Shown: piece by piece, positions 33,604 through 45,484 of the stretch | Numbering within the stretch: the first letter of the stretch is position 1 | Layout of the letters: each line of letters opens with the position of its first letter | Position numbers and translations under genes: made by a program | The notes under the pieces: generated by a model | The model's input: only the letters and a program-made list of their open reading frames with translations | The model's database searches: none | What the model was told of the DNA's origin: nothing | Origin: Raphanus sativus | Lineage: Eukaryota > Streptophyta > Magnoliopsida > Brassicales > Brassicaceae | Assembly: GCF_000801105.2 (NCBI RefSeq) | Contig: NC_079518.1 | Location: 22,796,800-22,860,799, forward strand | Reading direction: 5' to 3' | Length of the DNA: 64,000 bases

Positions 33604-33700
33604 TAAAAAGATCATAATCCAAGAGGAACAATGATTATTCACATCTATATATTTAAAAAGATCATAATCCAAGAGGAACAATGATTATTCACATCTATAT
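33604..33700. repeat. Direct tandem repeat of about 51 bp
   Basis: AAAAGATCATAATCCAAGAG with its following 30 bp occurs twice in a row, just upstream of the leader-like sequence of the RPA-like exon. Another short tandem pair is at 33385-33480. Confidence 0.8.
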
Positions 33701-34063
33701 ATATATAGAACTAAGCGCTCTCATATTTATTCACACAAACAAAAAAAAGAGTCTCTCATATTTATTCACACAAAAAAAAAGAGTTGCTTCAAGAAATATA
33801 CAAGGTTAGGTTTTATATCTCAACTTGGCATGTCCTTCGTGTTGTTGTGTTTTAATACGTTTATTGGTGTTGGGTGACATAACTTGGCATGTCCTTCGTA
33901 CTGTTGTGTCTGTTTTAATACGTTTATGGTTACTGTTGTGTCTTATTTAATACGTTTATTGGTTTATTGGTGGATGACATAACGAGATGTTATGCTTATT
34001 CTTTCTGTGTGTTTCAACTATGCTTATTTATTATGATTATTTACCAGGAATTTTCAAGAAACA

Positions 34064-34330
34064 ATGGCTTCAGCAAGTTATTTAATTCTAGATCAGTTGA
34101 ATAAAAAACGTCATTACCGTTGTACGGTAGTACGTCTTACTAGAAAGTGGAAGGCCAAAAATTTAAATAAGAATAATGAGCTTATAGGAATGAATTTTCT
34201 CCTACTCGATTAGAAGGTATATTTTTTAATAACTTTTTTTAAGTTTTAATCTTATATAATTTTCTTATTAAAATAATTTGTTTATTATATAGGAAAATAC
34301 TATTCAAGGTTATGTGACATGTGTTAATCT
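34064..34330 (+). pseudogene. Replication protein A-like (DUF223) fragment, Helitron-borne
   Basis: ATG at 34064 opens a frame MASASYLILDQLNKKRHYRC leading to VRLTRKWKAKN and ELIGMNFLLLD, then TAG at 34211. An intron-like segment (donor at 34217, acceptor before 34293) joins ENTIQGYVT. This is the N-terminal OB-fold region of RPA1-like proteins, which plant Helitrons often carry. The TAG most likely replaced a Glu codon of the family motif LD-E-K-x-N-x-I. Coding stops within the second exon, where Helitron repeat sequence takes over. An intron acceptor (TTACCAG) lies upstream of the ATG. Non-functional. Confidence 0.7.
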
Positions 34331-34500
34331 ATCTCATAATTAAAAACCTTATTATAAATATTATAAATAGTAATTTTTCATTTTTAAAATTCTAACCAAA
34401 ATATTTAAGATTGTGACATGTGTTAATCTATCTCATAACTAAAAACCTTATTATAAATATTATTAATAGTAATTTTCCATTTTTAAAATTCTAAACAAAA
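34309..34500. repeat. Tandem repeat of about 100 bp
   Basis: GTGACATGTGTTAATCTATC and the following 80 bp are repeated once with small changes, inside the Helitron. Confidence 0.75.
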
Positions 34501-37414
34501 GATAATTGTAAACGATTATTGATAGTAATTTGCCTTCTAATATTTTTACATGTGTTTAAATATATAACGATTAAGATATATATGTACTTATATAATAAAT
34601 ACGAGTTTTGAATAATCTAATTGTAAAAATTATTTAATAGTTAAAATTCATTTAATATTAATTGTTTCAGAATTTTTTTAATTTTTTCAGAATTCTAAAC
34701 AAAAAAAAAATCTTATTATAATAAAGCTTGATTTTTCAAAGTTAGTAATTAACACGATCACGACACATGTCAATTAAAACTTTAAGATTGTGACATGTAT
34801 TTTAAATTAAAATCAATTTATAAAATATTTAACACTAATTTTCCTTTTCTAAAATCATAAAGAAAAAATAAATGTAAAAAATATTTAGTCGTAATTATCC
34901 TTTTTAAAAATCTTAAACCAAAAAATTGTAAAACAATATTGATTAATGTTAATTTCCTTTATTGAAATCATGAAGAAAAGATAATTGTATAGAGTTAAAA
35001 AAAACTGTCAAGAAATATTTGATAATAATTATATTTTTTGAAAAAATCTTAGACCAATGAAACTTTGTTTTTTAAAGTTATTAATTAACATGATCGCGAC
35101 ACATGACAATTAAAAGTTTAAGATTGTGACATGTGTTTTGAACTAAAATCAGTTTGTACAATATTTAACACTAATTTCCTTTTCTAAAATCATAAATGTA
35201 AAAAATAAATGTAAAAAATATTTAATTATAGTTATCCTTTTTTAAAAATCTTAAACCAAAAAAAAACTGCTTAATGTTAATTTTCCTTTATTCAAATCAC
35301 GAAGAAAAGACAACTTTAAAGAAATTAAAAACTGTCAAGAAATATTTGATAGTAGTTATCCTCTTTAAAAATTCTTAGACAAAAAAATATAAAAGACTAT
35401 ATAATGTTAATTTTCTTTTATTCAAATTCTAATTAAAAAGATCATAAACCAAAAAGAATTATAATTATTCACATCTATTTATATAGAACTAAACTCCCTC
35501 ATATTTGATCACCAAGTATAATTATTGATTCAAGAAAAATACAAAGTATGGTTATGTATCCTTATCTTCGCATATTCTTTTTTTTTACAAATTCATGTTA
35601 ATTTATTTTGTCATTATTGTCATGCTGCCTACATAAATTATTGTCACAATAATGATTAGGCGTTCGTATAGTAATAGTTATCACTCTATAAAAATATTTG
35701 TTTATTAATGCAAATTTTGTTTCTTAAAATAATAATTATTATCTTAAAGACTTCATATATAATTTTATATATGTAAAAATATTAAACCTAAACCCTTAAC
35801 ATTACTCCAACTCTAAAACCTAAGTTTAGATTAGTTAACCTTAGTTTTTTTGGTCGATGTTAATCCTAGGATTATAAATGTTCTTTTACTTTTTAAAAGT
35901 GAAAATATAATAGGGGTTAGTGTAAACATGAAAAGTAATAATATGAATGTAGTATTTTGACAATTTTTTATTTATTTTAGAAACTGGAAAGCTTACATTA
36001 TGATGTATTCACTACTCCATAAAATATCTTATATTTGATAGTTTTTAGTTTTATGTTAATAACATGTATTAGAAAAAACACGTTAAAAAGAGATGAAAAT
36101 TGCGAAATAAAAAAAGATAGAGAAAAAGATAATTTAGTAAATGACATTTCTTTAACAAAATTTAGGATAAAATGTGCACTAAAAACTGAAGTAAATAGAA
36201 AAATAATATTTTAATTAAAAATTTAATTTATTAATAAATAAACTATTTTACAAATATTTTATAAAGGATTTCTAAAATATAATTTATCTTAAAATTACTA
36301 CTAAATATTTTAAAATTTAAACATAATATTTAATAAATTTGAAATATTTTTTTAGAAATTAATTTATAGTTTCGTAGTATATATATTTTTAATCATAAAA
36401 TATTCTAACAAATTTCACAATATTTAAAATATCAAATATTATTTTCAATTATATTTTGTTTAAAATTTTAAAAATAGAAATTACTATTAAATAATATTTA
36501 TTATAAACTATTAACATAAATCATTTTTGTTATCTTAGTATATATTTATTTATTTATGAGATAGTTTAACTTATATCACATTTTTAAATATATAATTGTC
36601 ATGTGTCACAATCATGTTACCTATTAATTTTGAAAAACTAGGCTCAATATAGTATTTTATGATAAGATTTCATTAAAATTTTAGAAAAGAAAATTAGTAT
36701 TAAATAAATTATTTTTCAAATCTGTTTTTTTCTGTTAACTGAAAAACGAAAATTTCTTCAAGTAACTATTAAATAATTTTAAAATTATTTTTTAACATTA
36801 AATAATTTTCAAAATTAGCTGTTTCAAACTTTGTTTATTTTATTTTCATGGTACATATATTTTTAATCATTACATATTTAAAACACATGTCACAATATTA
36901 GAAACAAATTGTTATCAAATAATCTTTGCAATTGTATTTTGGTTAGGGTTTCAAAAATGGAAAATTATTATTAAATAATATTAATAATTACTTTCTAAAA
37001 TTTTTGTTTTGGTTATTATCTTAGTATATATTCTTTTAATTATGAGATATATTAGAACAAGTTACATTTTAAATATATAATTGCCATCATATTAATTATC
37101 AACTTTGAAGAACCAAGCAACTTAAAAAAAATTATTAAACAAAATTAAATTATAAAATTCAACAATATAATAAATTATTTAATAAAAATTATGAATAAAA
37201 ATATCTATTAAATAAATAAATAAAATTCATTTATGTATCATGATTATAAAATAAAATTTTAACTTGAACTTATGTAAAAAAATTAATTATAAAATAAATC
37301 TCATACAACATATGCAAATCAATCAATAGATTATAATAAATTATTATTACTTTATGTTCTTTATTAAATTAAAACATCAAAAATCCCGTTGCAACGCAAC
37401 GGGCTTATATCTAG

Positions 37415-38255
37415 TTATAAATATAATGATGACTAAATATGTAAATAAAAAAAGTACTTAATATGTGTTATCCATGTTTACAAACAATTCTCACTTCTCA
37501 TATTATCTATGTTTCCAAACAATACCGAAAGATAATTCATTTTTAATAATATAGATTTATCATATTTCTAAACAATATCAAAATGTATTTCACTTTTAAT
37601 AATATAGAAGACAGATAAGTCTGAGCTTAATAGATTTACAGAAAATATTATCTACTCTATTAATTTAGAGTTTTTTTTATTTATTGATAAAAAAAATTGT
37701 CATTTAAGTTTGAAACAAAACGCATCTCAAGCGACTCTTTGTTCTTTGACGCGCCATAGCATGTGGTCAAGAAACTATAAATTTAACTACTCATGATTCC
37801 ATAGATTAAGGAACTTTAGCTAGGGTTCATGCTTAGACAGTTGGGGGACATTCAAAGAGAATGTGGTGTATGACAATCTGATCGGCGAATGTAGCCCCGA
37901 ACACAATTTGAGAACCTGCTCTAGAAAATGGTAATTGAAAAAGTTGGGTTTCGGATTCTCAAGCGACTCTTTGAAGCTGATTATCTATCGGACCAGTCCA
38001 TCATGATGAGGTGTTTGAACATGAAAATTAATCTGTATAGTGGTAAAACTTTGTAGAGACTTTCAACACATATAGTTATAACATTTGGTTGCTACAGAAA
38101 CTATTTGAGATTCACGAGCACGAGGATGATGTCAAAAGTGGTGACATTGAGACATCTGACCAGTCCATCATGATGAGGTGTTTGAACATGAATATTAATT
38201 ATAACACATCAATTAAAACAAAGACAAAACTGTAAACAAACATAATGGTGAGGAA
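37415..38255. other. 3' flank of RCL1 with a 43-bp direct repeat
   Basis: Two copies of ACCAGTCCATCATGATGAGG plus the following 22 bp lie at about 37992 and 38159. Another shared phrase, TCTCAAGCGACTCTTTG, occurs at 37726 and 37959. The region is less AT-rich than the Helitron and could be gene debris, but I recognise no protein. Confidence 0.45.
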
Positions 38256-39883
38256 TCAAGACAACTTTCTGGAGAGGTTAATCAAACCACTTCCAACGCA
38301 AGTGAGTATGACAGTTGCAGTATCAGGATCAGGTCTGAAGCTAAAAGTAACTCCCAGAAACTCCTTCAAGTTCCGCAACGTCTCAACTCCATAAGGTGAT
38401 AACGTTCCCACTCGAACCTTTGACACGTCTTGTTGGCATAGAGCACATAGTATAAACAACAATCCCTGTCAAAAAAAAAAAAACATTAGATTAGAGAGAG
38501 TCACCACCACCTCCAACTTAAAAAAAGTAAATGATCGAGTTTGGTGTTTATGGTAATAATACCTGGTGTGTTGAATCAACAACTCCGCCTTTCTCAATCT
38601 CCTGGAGAAGCCATGAAGCTATCTCAACTCCTGTGTCTTCCGCTGGTTTCCTCTCTTGCCTCTCCACATCAAGCTCTCCTGTTTCCTCTACTCTTCCACA
38701 AGACACTGCTGTATCCGCAGAGATGTAACACCCTGCAGTTGTTTCCGCTACCAATGATATTCCATATCCAGGTGATCTGCAATCAAGTGTGTTTTTCAAA
38801 ATGTTAAGCTCTTGTCAATCTCTCAAGATAAACATGTTTTTCAACTTCTTACTTTCCAGCATGAAGGCCAGATTTGTGATCATTGAAAATGTGAACATCA
38901 GGCAAGAGGTTGTTAAAGACTCCACGAGCAGTGAATCTCATGGAATGTTCAAAGTCAGAAGAAACTCTCGCAGAGAAAGTCCAACCACGTATCCTCTTCA
39001 CCATTCCTTCTTCTACCCACTGGACAGCCTGAAGAAGCAGCAATAAAAACAGATAAGACCAAAGCTTGCAGTAAAGAAAGAAAAAATAAAAAGAAGAAAG
39101 TACACATACGGTGAGAGACTGAACATTTGGAACAGTTAAAAGAACTTCTCCACCTCCCTCTGGAGCTACTCCACGCGCTTCGATTTTAAGTTCCAAACCT
39201 TCTGAAGGCACTCCAAAACGCTTCAAGATGTGTAAAGTAGCGTTACGTACTGTGTCAACACTCGGATCCTTTGGATCATCAGTTACTCCTAGCAAAAGTG
39301 AAAACATATTAAAACAAAAAAGGTTTTGCATTATTATCTTAATTTAGAAAATAAGTTTTACCTTTAAGCCTAATCGAAAGGGGCTTCTTTCCAAATAAAC
39401 CTAACACAAGCAGTGACTCCAGGTAATATCCCATGGATCGAGTCAGGGCACAACTGTGTACTAAGTTCTTCCCTCCCATTATTATCCCAGGCTTGTACTT
39501 CAATCGTGTCCCTGCCAAGTAACACAATCAAACATTGTCTTTGTCCTAAAGCTTCAGCTAAATAGCACAACCTAAGATCTTGACTCTGTCCTAAGAAGGG
39601 TAACTCTCAAATTGGAGTTTCAATGGGGTGGGACTGAAGAAAGCAACAACCTTTTGAGATGGGTAAGAGCGTACTAACCCGTCTCGTTAACCTCAACGAC
39701 GCAGTCATCGGAGACGGTTTCGAAGAGGCGGAGAAGAGACATCTCGTGACGGAGGAGGCCAGGAATCATGTCGTCGGCGCGAATCTCGTCGATGATTATA
39801 GGAGTTGAGGAAAGGGTTGAGAGAAGTAGCCTCTGCCTGAAGCTCTGGCTTCCCTTCAACCGCTTGTACGTCGTCTTCCCCAT
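38256..39883 (-). CDS. RCL1: RNA 3'-terminal phosphate cyclase-like protein (RCL1)
   Basis: Six exons on the minus strand: 39883-39679, 39511-39362, 39288-39110, 39028-38853, 38776-38563 and 38465-38256, with GT..AG introns and a frame giving 377 residues, close to the family length. RCL1 is the catalytically inactive relative of RNA cyclase; it acts in the nucleolar small-subunit processome with Bms1 for early pre-18S rRNA cleavage. Family blocks seen are KGSQSFRQRLLLSTLS near the start, GLLRHEMSLLRL, YKPGIIMGGK, HSCALTRSMGYYLE, EGGGEVLLTVP, RIRGWTFSARVSS, SPGYGISLVAETT and DQ-like GLLFILCALC near the end. No lesion was seen, so it is probably functional. The exon 3 start is uncertain by one base from my reading. 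Its upstream telo-box fits ribosome-biogenesis regulation. The Arabidopsis counterpart I recall is At5g22100. Confidence 0.93.
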
Positions 39884-39922
39884 AACTTTCTCTGATCACT
39901 CTCTCTTCTCCGATGTTTTCTT

Positions 39923-39930
39923 AAACCCTA
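39923..39930 (-). promoter_or_regulatory. telo-box AAACCCTA upstream of RCL1
   Basis: AAACCCTA lies 40 bp upstream of the RCL1 start codon in the expected leader/promoter. In plants the telo-box is enriched near genes for ribosomal proteins and ribosome biogenesis, matching the RCL1 role. Functional use is inferred. Confidence 0.5.
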
Positions 39931-39949
39931 GAACTGAAGCAGTACACCT

Positions 39950-40672
39950 TTGTTCTATGGAAAGACTCTTTTGCAATTTCAATTTGGGTTTGGCTGCTTT
40001 GTGGGCTCAAGCAATCAGGCCCTTTTACATTTACCTTGACAATTACTCTATTCTTATTTAGTTCTTCTTTGTATTATTAAATAAGATAATGAAATTCCAC
40101 AAAAAAAAAAGTGCAACTATTATCACATAATAAAATTCCAAAACATAGAAAAAAATATTCCAAAAATAATTTGTGTTTAAATTTGGAAATCTAAATTTAT
40201 TTTTGCCTTTAAAAACAAAGATACTTTAATAACTAAAAATATTGAAGATTTTCTTATATATTATTATTGACTAACTATATAAAAATAATCATTTTTCTAT
40301 TGTGATTTTGGTATAAATAAGACAGAAAATGTCAAAATATTGTTGAATTTTGGTGCGCTTCAATTTTGATATGTTTGTCTATTTGGTTATAGAAGAATTT
40401 AAAAAACAGTTAAAAAATTGCTTCACAGAAAAAAATAAAAGGGCGTTAGTTTCAAGAGTGAAACATATTATTGATTTCATGTTTCATGTTTCATGTTTAT
40501 GGAAAAATAAAATGATGTTAAGTCTAACCATAAGTTTCTTTACAAATGACTTGGTTTTGTTAACAAAAAAATATCTGAAAACAATAGTATCAATCCTAAT
40601 ATATTGGGTATGGTTAGTGGTTTGAAATTTCAGTGAATATTTGATTTATCTTGATATGAAAGTTCTAACACA
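39950..40672. other. Intergenic region upstream of RCL1
   Basis: AT-rich, with a short tandem CATGTTT run near 40480-40500. The 97-codon frame at 39768-40061 overlaps RCL1 exon 1 on the other strand and is a shadow. No other gene. Confidence 0.5.
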
Positions 40673-42264
40673 TCTATATTAATAAAGTTGACATGAAACT
40701 CTCCACAGTCAGCCACGTCACTCCTCCTATGCCCAAATCGCGACACGTGTCGAGCAGAGAACACATCTTCTCTCTTTCCTCTCTTCTCCACTCGCGCATC
40801 TTCACAGATGAAACGTAAACGTCTCACAACTACTTTAATCCGGCATTAATTCTGAGTTTTTCCTTTGACTAATCAACCATTTTCTTTAAGATTGCTATTT
40901 GCCTCTTCGTTTCCACTAAAACCGCCTGAATCTCCAACTATAAATATCAGACCTTCTACCCATATTTGAAAACAAGTAATTTCCGATATCAAAACGTCAA
41001 GTAATTTAAATTAGAGATTCTTTTGCATGAGTAACGATGATTAGAGATTCTTTAAAATAATTATTTAGTTACAATGGCTGTATGTAATTTTGCACTTTTA
41101 AACTATATAAGTGGCGTTGAAAGCGGAGGCCGTGGAAAAAAAGAAAAGGGAGCCACCTACGGAAAAAAGGAGGAGGAAGAACGTTTACGGAGGGATACGC
41201 AAGCGTCCATGGGGGAAATGGGCGTCAGATATACGAGATCCAGTAAAGGCACCAGAGTCTGGCTCGGGACGTTCAACACAGCGGAGGAAGCCGCCATGGC
41301 TTATGACGTGGCGGCTAAGCGTATCCGCGGCGACAAAGCCAAGCTCAACTTCCCAGATCTCCTTCATCCTTCTCGGCTGACATCAGACGATCTGCCTCCG
41401 GCGAAGAAGCTCTGTGTACACTCTCAGAGTGAGTTGACTCACCCGAGTTCGCCGGTTGAGTTGCTTTGGGTTCGGGAGTGGTTACGAGTTTCAGAATCCG
41501 AGTTACGGGTTTGAGTCTGTCACGATCTTTTGCAGCAGATATCAAGCTTGGAGTCTTTCCTTGAGCTGGACGGTACCACGGCGGAGCAGCCGAGTCAGCT
41601 GGACGAATCTAGATATGTGGATGATTGATGATGTTATCTCATCGTATGCATAAATAAAGTTAAAAGTAAAATAAAATGAAAAGTCAAATAAAGTTTGTAA
41701 TATATATAACATATGTATGTAACCGCCGTTACTTTCTAAGGCTTTACTGTCATGGAACTGCATGATGATGATTATGTGTTGTGGTTTGGTAATGTGTAGA
41801 AATAAGGTTCGTGGTATTGTTATTTTGTTTTCATTTTATATTTAAGCTGAAGTTTAAATGTTTTACTTTCAGATTTTCATTAATGGAATTTAAGCTTCTC
41901 CTAATAGTGTAGGAAAATATATCCTATAAATCTAAGAAAATACGCTATAGCAAAAATTCTAATAAAATAGGAAAATCAATACTATAAATCAACTGATATA
42001 GAAAAACATTGTTTGGTTAAACTCTACAAATAATTACTTAAACTCTATAATTGTAGCTTCAACATTCACATTTTCAATCTCTACAAAGTCTCATTCCTGA
42101 AATTTTAAAATTACAATCCAATTGGATAAACTCTAAAAACAGGAACAGTAAATTTGTAAAATTAAAATTAAATTCGAAACATTCAACAAAATATATTAAA
42201 ATATCTAAACAACCTATTTGAATTTTTATCTGAATCCCGGCGCGTAGCGCCGGCCAACCACTAG
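40673..42264 (+). mobile_element. Helitron with both ends, carrying an ERF VII gene copy
   Basis: The element starts TCTATATTAATAAAGTTGAC after an A. It ends CTAG at 42261-42264 before a T, with a perfect 7-bp hairpin (CCGGCGC GTA GCGCCGG, 42237-42253) just inside. Both ends and the A/T insertion site fit Helitrons; the length is 1592 bp. The 5' portion has CCCAAATCGCGACACGTGTC as in other family members. Inside lie a promoter-like segment with a TATA box (CTATAAATA near 40938) and a decayed ERF gene. It encodes no Rep/helicase and would need a helper. Confidence 0.85.
41102..41653 (+). pseudogene. AP2/ERF group VII (HRE1-like) transcription factor, broken
   Basis: The AP2 domain begins in one frame ([20 protein letters not shown], 41180-41240). 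It continues in another ([20 protein letters not shown] then [17 protein letters not shown], to about 41360) after loss of one base near 41250. Further frame changes near 41460 and beyond 41520 are needed to follow [38 protein letters not shown] and the C-terminal [13 protein letters not shown]. This tail resembles HRE1/ERF73 (Arabidopsis At1g72360), a hypoxia-response ERF of group VII. The N-terminal MCGGA exon expected in group VII is absent. At least three frame breaks make it a pseudogene. It is enclosed by the Helitron ends, so it was probably captured. Confidence 0.8.
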
Positions 42265-43111
42265 TATTGTATAATTTAGATAGAAAGAAGTGACAATGAC
42301 AAAGAGTACATCATTTTATCATGTACACTTTAGTTATTAATTGTCATTTTGTGCAATTAAAAATATTGATTGCACGTTATATACTATTTGATTTTGCTGA
42401 GAAATGGTACCCGGCAAACTAAATTGTACCTGACAAAATGTGATGCACCATTTGTCAAATTTTTATTATTTCCATTTAAATCAACCAAAAATTATCAAAA
42501 AGTTTTATCTCATAATAAAGCAAACTTTGATTGAAACTTTAATCAAATTGTCAATCTCATCATATTAGCACTAATATTATTGTTTTATCGATGTCCTCTA
42601 TAAACAAAACTAAGTTATTTACAGAAAAACTTTGTTGACTTAACTCGTTATCATTTCTCTTTTGCAATCAAATATAACATAAAATCGTCAATATGGATTT
42701 TCCCATGAAACCGACACAAAAAATATCAATGATATCATGTCTCATGCTCTCATATTGACACATATGATTGATTTTTAAAAAGTCAAAGGATCGTATCTTT
42801 TGAGATTAGATCAGTGGTAGTGATCATATTTATCATGAGAGTGTAATTGTCGCCAAGCTTCAATATAATCATGTTACTGAAATCAATAAAGGAATTGAGG
42901 TTAAGCAAAGTTTATCACAATAAATTTAGCAATGATTGTGTTTATCCCAAATTATTCTTTATCAGATACTATATTTTTATACATACTGATTTTACATTTT
43001 CTTTAAAAGTTATTTTAGATCAGATATTATATGTATTAAATATTTTCATAATAATTTAATTTTTAATTATTATTAATAGAATTAAATAATTAGTTTAATT
43101 ATGACACTGAT
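42265..43111. other. AT-rich intergenic DNA, no gene seen
   Basis: Between the ERF-carrying Helitron and the full-length LINE. The 70-codon frame at 42847-43059 is AT-driven and has no domain. Confidence 0.55.
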
Positions 43112-43756
43112 AAAAAAAATTATGGGAAGACAAAACCCTAACCGCTCTGCAAAAGTGCGATCACAATGGTGATATTCTGAACCAGCCTCCTTCGACATAG
43201 TGCTCTGGATCGACGATCGCGGTACCATTGCAAGGGAGACTACCACACTCCTTGCAATTCTCAAGACCTTCTGGACGATCTCCATTGCTACGGAGGTTCA
43301 TCGCGGCTTCTCTTGACGACCACGGCAAAGCTCATCCAGACCACGCTTCTCGGACGACTCTTCTCGTGGTGTATCAATCACGATTCTCGGCCTCTCATGG
43401 CCTGATCTGTTTCTGCGAGAGTCTAGATTGAAGCTTCCTTTGAAACTTCGATCTCCACATAAACAATACGTCCTTTGACGATTGCTTATCCTCTGCATCA
43501 CTGCTCTCCCCTTTTCTCTACGCCCTGCTCCGCCTCTGTTTTGTTCCGACTTTGTTTACTTTGATCCGTTTGATCATTATATTGGATTGCTTCGTTTAGT
43601 ACGGTTTGACAATCACTGCTACGGTGTAAGGAGCTTCCTGCGAAACGATCAAGTTTAGACGATCATAAACGATCACGTGTTGCTCCGGTTTCAGGCCAAC
43701 AAAGAACTCCTATTTACGATTGAATGGGGTCTTATGCTCGACTAAAATCTACCCAT

Positions 43757-45484
43757 ATGGCGGATATCAAGGGCAAAGGAATCCAATATGAGGATGATGA
43801 TGCTCCGATTAAGCTAACTGATCAAGATGAATCCTTTGTCATCAAAGAGTACCGTATGTCTCTTATTGGGAAGGTCTTGAATCCTAAGAAACAAAACGTG
43901 GAGAAACTTCTATAGAAGATGCCGCAGCAATGGGGACTTCAGGATAAGATCACAGCTAATGATTTGGGAAATGGAAAGTTCCTTTTCAATTTCACCTCAA
44001 GATGACCTTAACTCTGTGCTCGGACAGGGTCCATTCCACTACAGCTATTGCATGTTTGTATTGGTGCGATCGGAGCCTATTGTACATGATGACTACCCTT
44101 GGATTATCCCCTTTTGGGTTAGATTGATCGGAATTCCACTCCACCTATGGACAGACAAGAACCTGAGAAAGATAGGAGGTAGACTTGGTCATGTTGATAC
44201 TATTGATCTCTATGGGGAAGGATGCTGATAGATATTGACTCCAGGGGTCCGTTAAAATTCTCAAGGAAAGCTGAATCACCTGAAGGAGAAGAGGTTACCC
44301 TTGAAATCAAATACGAAATGTTGTTCAAACATTGTACTGAATGTGGTCTTATGACTCACGAAAAGGAACAATACCCTAAGATGGAAGTACCTCAGTCACA
44401 AAACAACCGCACGGATGTCTTTACAAGAGTACAGATGCCTAGGGATCGGTTTCCTACTCTGCCTTTGCTGGGTAATTCGCGATACACTGAGTCTCACAAC
44501 TCTCGCCAACCTTTGTTGGGGAGCAATCAGAACAGAGCTGCAGCTATGGAGCATCCTCGTCTTCATGATCGAATCCAACGACCACACTTCCAGGCTGGTG
44601 AACGCGGGCAATACCAGGAAGAACGAAACCGTGTGTATGGATCCTATCAGAAATCACATAAAGATAGAATCATCTGTGGAAGAGAGGGACGCAAGGATAC
44701 TCGTCTCGGAGCTTCTCGTTATGGAAACCGTCCGTACGATCGCAAGCCGGAGGGTATCTGGCGGGAGAAGAATAACAAGGAGATACAAACCAAAGGTCGA
44801 AAGAAGAATATGATGCCTGGTGTTGTTGCTCCGTATGAGCAGCCATTGAATGCAAGAGAGAAGACTATAACTGACAAGGTTTACAAGAGTCATGAGAAGC
44901 GACCTATTGAGGAACCTAGAAATGTGGAGGAACCCAAATCTAAAAGACTTGCAAGTGCCATTGTCACAACAAACACTGCTTCATCTGACCAGCTAGCTAA
45001 CGTTACGATCCGAGGTCTTGCTCGAACATTAACGTTCTCTCCAGCTAGCCTGCAAGTTGAGCTCAACGGGTTAGAGAATAACCAAATGATAGGTGCGTTA
45101 GAGGACATGGAGATTGTTGAGCAGCATGATGATGCGATGATGGAGTGTGAGGTTCAGGATGATGATTTATTGGGTGACGATCTGATGGCAATAGAAGCTT
45201 CTGAGGCAGCTTCACGAACAGAGTCTTCTCAAGTCAAAGACCTCGCGACAGCAGCAAAGATCGTGAAGAGTGCACATCGTCAGACTGCCCCGTTGGGCAT
45301 TCAAAATAAGAAAGCTACTTTCCTCCGTGGAGGATCTCCACGGCCACGGCCCAGCAAGTCTCTTTCCCATAAGGCAACTGAACAGGATAACAAACATAGG
45401 CATGGTACTATGTCGGGCAGAGGCAATTCAAGCAAAGGTGGTGGTTTGGTGGGTTCCAAAAGCTCACCAAAACATTATCAATGA
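43757..45484 (+). pseudogene. LINE ORF1: DUF4283 and zinc-knuckle protein, broken
   Basis: The likely start is MADIKGKGIQ at 43757; an earlier in-frame ATG is at 43724. Coding runs to a TAG at 43912-43914, resumes with MPQQWGLQDKI, and shifts frame near 44220 before MLIDIDSRGPLKF. The first part matches the DUF4283 domain of plant LINE ORF1 proteins (WVRLIGIPLHLWT is a typical block). It is followed by a knuckle-like YEMLFKHCTECGLMTHEKEQ whose last Cys appears replaced by Tyr. The C-terminal 350 residues are charged and low complexity. ORF1 proteins bind the element RNA. It is inactive as read. Confidence 0.85.

Larger units (their letters stand above)
33104..37414 (+). mobile_element. Composite Helitron with RPA-like exon
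   Basis: The 3' end has a perfect 8-bp hairpin (CCCGTTGC AAC GCAACGGG, 37385-37403) and CTAG at 37411-37414 followed by T. Family 5' ends (TCTTATTATATAAAGCTTGG) occur at 33104 and 34711, plus a truncated one near 35055; each continues into AATTAACACGATCGCGACAC-like sequence. Minus-oriented 5'-end remnants lie near 36668 and 37115. Several related Helitrons are therefore nested or fused. The 35590-37414 part recurs at 58107-59944. No Rep or helicase domain was found. Confidence 0.65.

Noticed and set aside
41074..41514. A 146-codon gene at the ERF locus
   Set aside because: Its first third is out of frame with the AP2 domain and it starts mid-domain by chance; the locus is a frameshifted pseudogene.
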